Shown one piece after another: positions 7,693 through 14,813 of a DNA stretch of 34,078 nt. The translations under genes and the position numbers were made by a program. Numbering within the stretch: the stretch's first letter is position 1; every line of letters starts with the position of its first letter. The DNA comes from F23-B02 sp963610045 (lineage in GTDB: Bacteria > Bacillota > Clostridia > Oscillospirales > Oscillospiraceae), in the NCBI GenBank assembly GCA_963610045.1, contig CAVDMS010000013.1, positions 1 to 34,078 on the forward strand. The letters are read 5' to 3'. The notes beneath the pieces are model-generated. The model was not told where the DNA came from. It was given only the letters and a program-made list of their open reading frames with translations, and did no database searches.

Positions 7693-9185
7693 GCTTCCCT
7701 CTCCTCTCCGGCATCCTGCTTTTTGCGGCTGCCATAGCCGTATTTGCCGTAACCGTAGCGGCTGTAGCTGTGACCGCCGTAGCCGTATTTGCCGCCGCTG
7801 CCGTAGCTGTAGCCGTCGCTGAAATCAGCCGACCTGACATTGTTGAACACGCAGCCGATGAGCTTTGCCTTGCTCACGGTAAGCGTATCTATTGCGTCGT
7901 TTATGACCTTGACGGGGGTGGTGTCCTGCCGCACAACGAGTATCGAAGCGTCGGCAAGCTCTGCAATGCACTCCGCGTCGGGGCTGACGGACATAGGCGG
8001 CGTGTCAATGATTATGCAATCGACGTTCTGCCTTGCCTGCCGTATAAGCTCACGCATCGCAGGGCTGCACGCAAGCTCCGTCGAACGGTCGCTGCCCTTT
8101 TTGCCGAGTATGAGTCCCATCTGATAGTTCTTGTCGGATATGAGCGTGTCTTTAAGCGCCGCCTTGCCGTCGAGGTAATCCGTGATCCCGGCATACTGCT
8201 TGTCCTGATAATTCATTATCTTGTGCAGAGCGGGCTTCTTCATGTCGCCGTCTATCAGAATGACGTTTTTGCGCTTACGGTTCATGGCGAGCGCAAGATT
8301 TGCGGCGACGGTGCTCTTGCCCTCGTTTTCAAGCACCGAGGTGACCATAATGACCTTTGCATTTTCTCTGCGCATATGGTAGTCCACTCTCGTGCGCAGC
8401 TTTCTGAAGGTCTCGGAAAACGCAAAGCCCGTCGTCGGATTCGTTATGAGAATGCTCTTTTTGCGGCGGCGCAGAGCTTCCTTTACGCTCTTGTACTTGC
8501 GCTCGTGATATACCGTTGCAAGAAGCTTTACGTCAAGCTTCTTCTCGACGTCCTCCGTCACCTTGACGGTATCTCTCAGGTACGCCTTGAGGCAGACCCA
8601 CGCAAGCACGACGACGGCGGATATGACCGCACCGAGCTTCGCCGCACGCATTGCGCCGGAGACGTTCGAGGGAGAGGTCGGTATGGTGGGCTGTCTGAGT
8701 ATCTCCAAGGTCACCGAGCTGAGCGCTTTTTCGGCAAGCTCGCCGTAGTTGTTCAGCACGGCTCTCGTGATGAGATATGCGCTTCTCGGATCGCCCGCCG
8801 TGACCGTAAGCTCTATAAGGTTTGTTTCCTCTATAACGCTTGCGCTTATCTCTCCGCCTACCTTGTCCGTACCAAGCTCGGATGCCACGCGCTTTTTCAT
8901 AACGTCGCTGTCAACGATCTCGGAAAAGGAGCTTGCGATGTTCTTCGCTGCGGCAAGGTTTGAGTAGACGGAGGAGCCGCCCTCTCTCACCGACACGACG
9001 AAGGTCGTCTGTGTTTTATACTCCGGGCTGTACAGCGCCGAAGCGCCGATATACGCAATGCAGCCGACGATGATCGCCACTGCGAGCGCAAGCCAGAGCT
9101 TGCCTATCATTTCTCTTATGAGCAGCAGCGGATGAAAGCCCTGAACGCTTTCTCCGGCCGCACCAGATTTTTTCTTTTCTTCCAC
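7689..9185 (-). CDS. second Wzz-like/BY-kinase fusion with Tyr/Gly/Ser-rich tail
   Basis: This 498-residue protein is a paralogue of the following gene product with the same layout. The membrane helices are at about 31-49 and 183-200. The kinase has Walker A TSVLENEGKSTV (282-293), Walker A' VILIDGDMKKP (308-318) and Walker B CIIIDTPPMSV. Its C-terminal tail spreads nine tyrosines among Gly, Ser, Lys and His (KYGYGGHSYSRYGYGKYGYG), so it is not a strict repeat. The Walker A differs from the classic GxxxxGK[ST] by starting LENEGKS, which is normal for BY-kinases. The start is GTG at 9185, with AGGGGG about ten bases upstream, a slightly long spacing. The two fusions are divergent in sequence, so this is an old duplication or separate acquisition. 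Whether they phosphorylate one another cannot be told. Confidence 0.9.
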   Translation of the reverse strand: MEEKKKSGAAGESVQGFHPLLLIREMIGKLWLALAVAIIVGCIAYIGASALYSPEYKTQTTFVVSVREGGSSVYSNLAAAKNIASSFSEIVDSDVMKKRVASELGTDKVGGEISASVIEETNLIELTVTAGDPRSAYLITRAVLNNYGELAEKALSSVTLEILRQPTIPTSPSNVSGAMRAAKLGAVISAVVVLAWVCLKAYLRDTVKVTEDVEKKLDVKLLATVYHERKYKSVKEALRRRKKSILITNPTTGFAFSETFRKLRTRVDYHMRRENAKVIMVTSVLENEGKSTVAANLALAMNRKRKNVILIDGDMKKPALHKIMNYQDKQYAGITDYLDGKAALKDTLISDKNYQMGLILGKKGSDRSTELACSPAMRELIRQARQNVDCIIIDTPPMSVSPDAECIAELADASILVVRQDTTPVKVINDAIDTLTVSKAKLIGCVFNNVRSADFSDGYSYGSGGKYGYGGHSYSRYGYGKYGYGSRKKQDAGEEREA

Positions 9186-9200
9186 TGTGATGCAGCCCCC

Positions 9201-10028
9201 TTACTCCACTACGACTATAAGTCTCGTGCGGCTTGCTCCGTCGCCGCTGCCGTATATGTAATCGACCGTGTAGACGCCCTCGGTCGAGGTGTCCGCTCCG
9301 TTCTTTATCGTAAGACCGTCGGCGCCTGTGCGCTTTTCGCCGCCCGCCGTGTAGCCCTCGACGTATGATGCGGGGTCAAAATCTGCACCCTGAGGCAGGT
9401 AAATGAGGTAATCCGTCAGCGTGATACCGGCTACGTTGGGGTCCCGCTCCGTGACCTCGACCTTGAGCGTGAGATGCACCGTGTCGCCCATGCTGTTCGT
9501 CACTCTGATCTGCACCCTGTGCTCACCGACCTCGGAGAGTGTCAGGCTCTTGCCGAGCAGCGCATATTTGATACTGCCGGAGATATCGCCGTCAAAGCAG
9601 TCCTCGACGGAAAGGTATTTGAGTATGTTTATATCGCCGCTTTTTTTGAACATGAGCGGGGCGGAAAGCTCCAGTCTCGGAGAGGTATAGTCCGTAAATC
9701 GAACGCTGCGCTCCGCCTTGACCATGTGATTATTTGAATCAAATGCGGCATATGTGACCCTTGCGGTACCGTCCCCGATAAAGCGGGAGACGCTCTCGAC
9801 CACGAGCGAGTCGGTCACGTCGCCGTCCTCCGGATCGAGAGCCGTGACGCCGGCAAGGAGCTCCTCCTCGGTGTAAGCTGTGCTGACCGTAACGGTATCG
9901 CTGTCGAAGCTGATGGTCGGAGGCAGCGGGCTTGACACCGCCTTTGTGTAGTAAAGGTAGCCCACTACCGCTGCGATCGACAAAACCACAAGCACGCACA
10001 TAAGTATGGGAAGTTTGTTTTTCTTCAT
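9201..10028 (-). CDS. membrane-anchored protein with Ig-like (DUF5011/HYR-like) domains
   Basis: From the preferred start this is a 275-residue protein with one N-terminal transmembrane anchor (about 5-28, LPILMCVLVVLSIAAVVGYLYY). The rest is exposed outside. The extracytoplasmic part has about three beta-sandwich modules. The first shows the DUF5011-like pattern (ALDPEDGDVTDSL, then VTYAAFDSNNH). The second repeats it (VEDCFDGDISGSI, GEHRVQIRVTNSMGD). The third ends GVYTVDYIYGSGDGASRTRLIV. The reading frame extends upstream to 10331, but the ATG at 10028 has GAGG seven bases before it and avoids a large overlap with the phosphatase gene. No catalytic motif is visible. Its place between the phosphatase and kinases suggests a role at the cell surface in the same pathway, which is inference. 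Confidence 0.78.
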   Translation of the reverse strand: MKKNKLPILMCVLVVLSIAAVVGYLYYTKAVSSPLPPTISFDSDTVTVSTAYTEEELLAGVTALDPEDGDVTDSLVVESVSRFIGDGTARVTYAAFDSNNHMVKAERSVRFTDYTSPRLELSAPLMFKKSGDINILKYLSVEDCFDGDISGSIKYALLGKSLTLSEVGEHRVQIRVTNSMGDTVHLTLKVEVTERDPNVAGITLTDYLIYLPQGADFDPASYVEGYTAGGEKRTGADGLTIKNGADTSTEGVYTVDYIYGSGDGASRTRLIVVVE

Positions 10029-10042
10029 ATCGGTACCTCTTT

Positions 10043-10792
10043 TCAGTACATCTGGGATCCGTCCGCCCGAAGGAGGCGTCTGTTTTCTAAAACCCTTGTC
10101 GGGTTCTCCGACAGCAGCAGCTCCGCAAGCTCCTCGGAGTAGTTGGCGCTTATAAAGCCGAAGGCGTCCGTCATATCCGGTGTGCGAACGTTTGCCCCGT
10201 GAGCGTCGCTTGCGACAATGCTTACGCTGCCGTATCTCAGCAGGGTGCGGGACAGCGACGCCGCCTCCCCGCCGAAGCGCCCGAAAAGGCTGCCCTTGTT
10301 TATCTGTATGCCGACGCCGTCGTCGTGCCACGCCATAGCCGTGTCCGGTTGAAGCTGAAGCGAATAGTAGCGCTCCGGATGGGCGAGTATCGGCACGGCT
10401 CCCGCATCAAGCAGCTTGTACAGAACGTTCTGCATGAACACGGCTCCGGCGTAAAAATCAAATTCTATAAGCAGATACCGGCTGCCGTTTAAGGTCGGGA
10501 GCCTGCCCTGCGAGTACAGCTCCGGGACCTCCGGCGTACCGTACACCTCGGAGCCGAGGTACAGCTCTATCGGGATCTCCGCAAGCCTTATTTCTCTTTT
10601 AAGCTCCTCAAACCTTTGCGACAGCTCCTCCGATGCGTAGTTTTCGTACAATCCGCGCTGATTGCAGTGCGGCGTTGCGATCATCGCATCCGTCCCGTTT
10701 TCGGCGGCAAGCTCCGCCATCGAAAGCGAGGTCATCATATCCGGCGAGCCGTCGTCTATGCCGGGAATGATATGTGTGTGTATGTCGATCAT
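10043..10792 (-). CDS. cpsB: CpsB/CapC/YwqE-type tyrosine-protein phosphatase (PHP family)
   Basis: This manganese-dependent phosphatase of the PHP superfamily removes phosphate from BY-kinase tyrosine tails, opposing the two kinases encoded downstream. The 249-residue length is typical. Metal-binding motifs are clear: MIDIHTHIIPGIDDGS at the start (H5, H7), ATPH (about 39-42), LGSEVY (Glu about 82), ILAHPERY (about 135-142) and IVASDAHG near the C-terminus. It starts at ATG 10792, overlapping the preceding peptidase gene by four bases, with GGAG six bases upstream. The position before the kinases matches streptococcal and staphylococcal capsule operons in content, though not in order. Confidence 0.93.
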   Translation of the reverse strand: MIDIHTHIIPGIDDGSPDMMTSLSMAELAAENGTDAMIATPHCNQRGLYENYASEELSQRFEELKREIRLAEIPIELYLGSEVYGTPEVPELYSQGRLPTLNGSRYLLIEFDFYAGAVFMQNVLYKLLDAGAVPILAHPERYYSLQLQPDTAMAWHDDGVGIQINKGSLFGRFGGEAASLSRTLLRYGSVSIVASDAHGANVRTPDMTDAFGFISANYSEELAELLLSENPTRVLENRRLLRADGSQMY

Positions 10793-11253
10793 TTCTTTCT
10801 CCCGAAAGTGTTTTTAATGCGGCGAAATAGTGTGAACATCCGTCTGCGTCCCCCTAAGCTCAAGCGCCAGACGTATTTGTAAAACAGCCACACGGGGCTT
10901 TTTTTGCCTATGTATCTTCCTCGGCGCCGGACCTTCGTTACGGTCCCGACGACCTGTTCGGGCAAAACGGGACCCTCGATCACGTCCTGCGCATCGCCCG
11001 CAAAGTACAGCCCACCGCCCTCGATGCTTTGTAGACGGTGGAGTATATATCTGCCGTTTGTGCGGCGGTAAAGCAGAATGTCGCCCCGTTTAAATTCCCC
11101 CGACGGCGCTTTGAGAAACACGGCGTCCCGTCCGGGATAGAGGAAGGGCAGCATGCTTGCCCCGCTCACCGAAAGCGGAAGCTCCGCCCCCGCCTTTAAC
11201 AGCTCCGTGTATTCCGGCATAAGCTCCTCGGCGGAAAGTATGCGTTTTTCCAT
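10789..11253 (-). CDS. S24/S26-family peptidase, Ser-His (SipW-like) type
   Basis: This 154-residue protein belongs to the LexA/signal-peptidase superfamily. SGASMLPFLYPG places the nucleophile at Ser33. RYILHRL carries His72 where bacterial signal peptidase I has its general-base Lys, as in SipW and archaeal/ER-type enzymes. YFAGDAQD (83-90) is the conserved GD box. No clear N-terminal membrane helix is present; the C-terminus is strongly basic (RRRMFTLFRRIKNTFGRKK), which could bind the membrane surface. The longer frame begins at 11304, but the ATG at 11253 has GGAGG seven bases upstream and shares one base with the exporter stop (TGATG). It is tightly coupled to the exporter before and the phosphatase after. 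Such peptidases often sit beside exporters in Clostridia; its substrate is unknown. Confidence 0.82.
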   Translation of the reverse strand: MEKRILSAEELMPEYTELLKAGAELPLSVSGASMLPFLYPGRDAVFLKAPSGEFKRGDILLYRRTNGRYILHRLQSIEGGGLYFAGDAQDVIEGPVLPEQVVGTVTKVRRRGRYIGKKSPVWLFYKYVWRLSLGGRRRMFTLFRRIKNTFGRKK

Positions 11254-12956
11254 CACTTGACCTCCGTGAGCCGTGTGCCGTTTAGGCTGTACCGTCTGTC
11301 GCACACCTCCGCCGCTGCGGCTCTGTGCGTCACGATGATAAGCGTTCGGTTCCTCTTATCGTTTTTGATGTTCGCAAGCAGCCTGCGCTCCGTGTCCTCG
11401 TCGAGAGCGCTGGTCGCCTCGTCCAAGAGCAGCACGGGAGCGTCCGAAAGCAAGGCTCTTGCTATCGCAATGCGCTGCGCCTGACCCTCGGAGAAGCCGC
11501 CGCCGTGTTCGCCAGTACTGCCGTATATGCCGTCCAGCAGCTTCGACACGAAGTCGTAGGCGCAGGCAAGACGCAAGGCTTCCTTTATCATTTCGTCGTC
11601 GGCGTCGGGACGCACCACGCGCATATTGTCGGCGATCGTGCCGGCAAGTATCGTGTTGCCCTGCGGCACATAGGCAAAGGCGCTCCTCGTTGCGGCGGAA
11701 AGCCTTGCTTCCTCACCGTCCGTTATAATGACGGCTTCGCCCTCTGCGGGCTTTATAAGTCCCAAAAGGAGACGTATCATCGTCGTTTTGCCCTCGCCGG
11801 AGGGTCCGACCAGTGCAACGGTGTCGCCCTGAGAGGCGGCAAAGCACAGGTCTTTAAGCACCGTGTCACCGCCGGAGTAGGCAAACGAAACGTTCCTCAG
11901 CTCAATGCGGCAGCTGTCGGGCGTCGGCATAAGCTCCCGTGCGCCCTCCTCCTCGGCAAGCTCCGTCACCGCCATGATCCTTCCTGCGGATGTCGTCACC
12001 GAGATCGCCGACGGCACAAGCCCGATAAGCGTTGTAAACGACGAGCGCAGCATATTGGTGAGCTGCAAAAACATGGTCATCGTGCCGAAGGATATGAAGC
12101 CCGTCCACAGTCTGTACACGCCCCAACCGAAGCAGCCGACGGATATGCACAGTCCGAGTATCGACATCAGCATCCCCGTCAGGACGGAGAAGCCGTTGTA
12201 CTCCAAAAGCGCCTTGCGGTAGGTCTCCTGCATTGCGAGCATCCTGTCACGGAAGCCGTCCATCACGCCGAAGGACTTGATCGTCGAAAGATTGCGGAAG
12301 GAATCCTCGTGGAAGGACATGACCTGACTGCCGATGTCCTTCATCTTTCGGCTGTACTCCCTCATGCGCACGACGAGCATCCTCGAACACAGCACCGTCA
12401 CGGGAACGCCGATGAGCGCAATGAGCGCCATGACCTTGTCGTAAAGCAGGATGATGATGAGCGAGCCTATAAACTGCACTCCCCCCGAAACCAATCCGGG
12501 AAGAAGTCCTGTCACCCCGGAGGCGACGGTGCTCACATCGCCGTTTAAGCGGTTTATGAGGTCGCCGCTGCGGAACTTTTCAAGCGACTCCCAGTCGGAG
12601 CGGAGCATACGGTCGTAGACCTCCGCCTGTATGCCGTTTTGCACACGGATGTTGATGACCGCCGCAATGCGTGACGCAGCGGCGTTCATAAGCACGCTGC
12701 CGAGCATAAGTCCGAGCATGAGCGCAGCGGCGGCGGCTATGCCGCCCGTGTCGAAGCCCGTCACGACGTCGATGAGCTTTTTCATCGCAACGCTCGACAA
12801 AAGCGACATTGCGGTGCCGACCACGCCCAAAAGGATATGTATAAGCACGGCAAAGCGGTAGCGCCGAAAATATTTCAGCATCCACCTTATCTCGTGCAGC
12901 ATCTCCTTAAAGTAGCCCTCTTTTATTTTAGTTTTCAGCTTTCCTGAAAATCCCAT
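11253..12956 (-). CDS. ABC exporter, fused permease and ATPase
   Basis: This is a half-transporter of the type I exporter fold that would work as a homodimer. It has a six-helix membrane domain (about 35-310) and an ATPase domain (about 345-567). Walker A is GPSGEGKTTM, the signature is SEGQAQRIAIARAL (LSGGQ changed to FSEGQ), Walker B is VLLLDEATSALDE, and the switch histidine is in IIVTHR. It has no N-terminal C39 peptidase domain, so any leader removal would need a separate enzyme such as the next gene product. The start could be TTG at 12959 or ATG at 12956; GGAG lies nine bases before the ATG. It is the first gene of the operon. Cargo cannot be read from sequence; candidates are a peptide, lipid or glycan-linked molecule. 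Confidence 0.88.
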   Translation of the reverse strand: MGFSGKLKTKIKEGYFKEMLHEIRWMLKYFRRYRFAVLIHILLGVVGTAMSLLSSVAMKKLIDVVTGFDTGGIAAAAALMLGLMLGSVLMNAAASRIAAVINIRVQNGIQAEVYDRMLRSDWESLEKFRSGDLINRLNGDVSTVASGVTGLLPGLVSGGVQFIGSLIIILLYDKVMALIALIGVPVTVLCSRMLVVRMREYSRKMKDIGSQVMSFHEDSFRNLSTIKSFGVMDGFRDRMLAMQETYRKALLEYNGFSVLTGMLMSILGLCISVGCFGWGVYRLWTGFISFGTMTMFLQLTNMLRSSFTTLIGLVPSAISVTTSAGRIMAVTELAEEEGARELMPTPDSCRIELRNVSFAYSGGDTVLKDLCFAASQGDTVALVGPSGEGKTTMIRLLLGLIKPAEGEAVIITDGEEARLSAATRSAFAYVPQGNTILAGTIADNMRVVRPDADDEMIKEALRLACAYDFVSKLLDGIYGSTGEHGGGFSEGQAQRIAIARALLSDAPVLLLDEATSALDEDTERRLLANIKNDKRNRTLIIVTHRAAAAEVCDRRYSLNGTRLTEVK

Positions 12957-12998
12957 CAATTGCCGCTCCGTTCACGGTTTTTCCTATTGTATCAAATT

Positions 12999-13026
12999 AT
13001 TTTATCATATTCTGATTATTTATCAA
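12999..13026 (-). promoter_or_regulatory. probable sigma-A promoter of the surface operon
   Basis: On the minus strand TTGATA (13021-13026) is followed after 16 bases by TAAAAT (12999-13004). The expected start site near 12992 leaves a leader of about 36 bases before the exporter start. The block is very AT-rich compared with flanking genes. Confidence 0.6.
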
Positions 13027-13133
13027 TAGATATTTGTACTATATATAATTTTAATTTTGTCCGGTAGCGGAAAAAATTTGCAGCATTTTGACAAATGCTG
13101 CAAAGATCTTGTTTTTTTCATTAAAAGCGTCAA

Positions 13134-13164
13134 AAAAAGCCGAAGGCGGAGCCTTCGGCTTTTT
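13134..13164 (-). terminator. intrinsic terminator of the purine permease gene
   Basis: The stem AGCCGAAGGC/GCCTTCGGCT with a 3-base loop is flanked by A- and T-runs on both sides. It lies 45 bases after the permease stop in the minus direction and upstream of the surface-operon promoter, insulating the two units. Confidence 0.88.
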
Positions 13165-13208
13165 CAACAATCCCTTATCCGAAAAACGGATAAATTTGTG
13201 AATATTTA

Positions 13209-14621
13209 TTAATGGGTGAGGAAGAACATTGCGGTGAAGAGAAGCGCGATGACCCAGGTGCCGACGTTTATTTCCTTGACCTTGCCGGTGAAGAGCTTGA
13301 TGGCAATGTAGGAGATAAGACCGAAGGCGATGCCGTAGGAAATGTTGTAGGTGAAGGGCATCATGGTCATGGTGAGGAATGCGGGAAGTGCAATTGCGGG
13401 ATCCGCCCACTCGATGTCCTTGACGCAGCCGATCATGAGAATGCCGACGTAGATGAGCGCCGCTGCGTATGCGCAGGAGGGAATGAGGGAAACGATGGGA
13501 GAAAGGAACATTGCCACGAGGAAGAGTCCTGCGGTGACGACGGAAGCAAGTCCGGTGCGGCCGCCGGCTGCAACGCCGGAGGAGGACTCGACGAAGGTGG
13601 TGACGGTGGAGGTACCGCAGGCGGCGCCGACGCAGGTTGCAATTGCGTCTGCGAGCATTGCCTCGTTCATGTTGGGGACCTCGTCCTCGCCCTTGGCGTT
13701 CTTTATGAGGAGACCGCCGCCGCGGCAAGCGCCGTAGAGGGTGCCCATGGTGTCGAACATATCGACCATGCAGAATGCAAGTGCGGTGGTGATGAAGGTG
13801 ATGACAAGACCGCTCTTGGTGTGACCTTCGACGGCAAGGTATGCGCTGAAGTCAAAGCCCTCGGTAAAGACCTTGCCGAAAGCGCCGTTTGCAAAGTCCT
13901 TGAACGCCTTGAGGGGGTTCATGCTGGAGCCTTCGAGGAAGCCCTTGTAGAAGTCGGGGATGGTGAAGCCGAGTGCGAAGTAAACGATCGCACCGCCGAG
14001 GATGCTGATAAGTATTGCGCCCTTAACGTTTTTCTTGTTCAGAACGGCAATGCAGATAACGGTGGCTATGGTCACGAGCATGGGCATGATGCTTGCCCAG
14101 GTAGCCGAGCCGAGAAGGTTGAAGGAAGCAAGAGTGACGCCGGTGGAGGCATCCTTTGCGACGATGCCTGCATCCTGGAAGCCGAGGAATGCGATGAACA
14201 GACCGATGCCTGCGGGGATCGCAACCTTGACCGCTGCGGGGATGGCGTCGAAAATGAGCTTACGGAGACCGGATGCGGTCAGGAGAACGAAGATGAGACC
14301 GTCAGCCAGAACAAACAGGAGTGCGTTCGAGTAGGTGAAGCCGAGGCCGAAGCACACGGTGTACACGAAGAATGCGTTCAGACCCATGCCGGACGCCTGA
14401 GCCAGAGGCAGGTTTGCCATGAGACCGATGAGGAGAGTGCCGATGACTGCGCTGATAGCCGTGGCGACGTAGATCGCATTGTAGGACACGCCGGGGAGAT
14501 CCGAGAACATTCCGGGGTTTACCATGAGGATGTAGGCCATTGCCATAAAGGTGGTAATGCCTGCGACCACCTCAGTGCGGACGGTGGTTCCACGCTGAGA
14601 AAGCTTAAACATTTTCTCCAT
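13209..14621 (-). CDS. NCS2 AzgA-type adenine/guanine/hypoxanthine permease
   Basis: This is a proton-coupled purine-base importer of the AzgA branch of the NCS2 (nucleobase-cation symporter-2) family. The 470-residue length and 12 to 14 hydrophobic segments fit. Family motifs include TEVVAGITTFMAMAYIL near residues 17-33, VNPGMF, ASGMGLNAFF (about 75-84), IPAGIGLFIAFLG, and the C-terminal ATCVGAACGTSTVTTFVESSSGVAAGGRTGLASV region that forms the substrate site (split here as ACGTSTVTTF and ESSSGVAAGGRTG). An ATG at 14621 has GGAG seven bases upstream. The gene is monocistronic: a promoter lies upstream at 14719-14747 and a terminator follows at 13134-13164. No purine riboswitch aptamer is present, but a hairpin sits in the leader. 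The family is certain; the preferred base is not known. Confidence 0.93.
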   Translation of the reverse strand: MEKMFKLSQRGTTVRTEVVAGITTFMAMAYILMVNPGMFSDLPGVSYNAIYVATAISAVIGTLLIGLMANLPLAQASGMGLNAFFVYTVCFGLGFTYSNALLFVLADGLIFVLLTASGLRKLIFDAIPAAVKVAIPAGIGLFIAFLGFQDAGIVAKDASTGVTLASFNLLGSATWASIMPMLVTIATVICIAVLNKKNVKGAILISILGGAIVYFALGFTIPDFYKGFLEGSSMNPLKAFKDFANGAFGKVFTEGFDFSAYLAVEGHTKSGLVITFITTALAFCMVDMFDTMGTLYGACRGGGLLIKNAKGEDEVPNMNEAMLADAIATCVGAACGTSTVTTFVESSSGVAAGGRTGLASVVTAGLFLVAMFLSPIVSLIPSCAYAAALIYVGILMIGCVKDIEWADPAIALPAFLTMTMMPFTYNISYGIAFGLISYIAIKLFTGKVKEINVGTWVIALLFTAMFFLTH

Positions 14622-14663
14622 TTTCTTGCTCCTTTTTCTCTTTTATTCTGTTTTTCAAAAAAC

Positions 14664-14707
14664 TAAAAAAAGCTCTCCGTGCCTTTTCAAAATGCCTAAG
14701 AGCTTTT
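14664..14707 (-). terminator. terminator-like hairpin in the purine permease leader
   Basis: On the minus strand AAAAGCTCT (14707-14699) pairs with AGAGCTTTT (14676-14668) and is followed by further T residues to 14665. The 22-base interior can form a small inner hairpin (GCATTT/AAAGGC region). It lies downstream of both the lysR stop and the permease promoter, starting only about five bases after the predicted transcription start. It may end lysR transcripts, act as an attenuator, or both. Confidence 0.6.
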
Positions 14708-14718
14708 CTTACTTTGCG

Positions 14719-14747
14719 ACTTTAACACAGGATTATACGCCTGTCAA
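14719..14747 (-). promoter_or_regulatory. sigma-A promoter of the purine permease gene
   Basis: TTGACA (14742-14747) and TAAAGT (14719-14724) are separated by 17 bases on the minus strand. The predicted start is near 14712, giving a leader of about 90 bases. A TATAAT lies within the spacer, but no -35 fits it. Confidence 0.75.
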
Positions 14748-14813
14748 CGCCGTGGAGCCAAGTTTGTATAACTGCATAAAAAGTCATTTTTCATCGAATA
14801 ATTTTTGTCGTTT

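Noticed and set aside
12960..13200. A small gene or RNA in the AT-rich gap
   Set aside because: Only a terminator and a promoter are supported; no frame with a start signal was seen.
13212..14666. A 484-codon open frame on the plus strand opposite the purine permease
   Set aside because: Composition (Cys/Gly/Asp/Glu-rich) is that of an antisense frame of a membrane protein; no ribosome-binding site.
14733..14738. TATAAT in the permease promoter as the true -10
   Set aside because: No -35 lies 16-18 bases upstream of it, whereas TTGACA-17-TAAAGT is well placed.
14622..14813. A purine riboswitch upstream of the purine permease
   Set aside because: The space between the predicted start site and the hairpin is about five bases, and the conserved aptamer core is absent.
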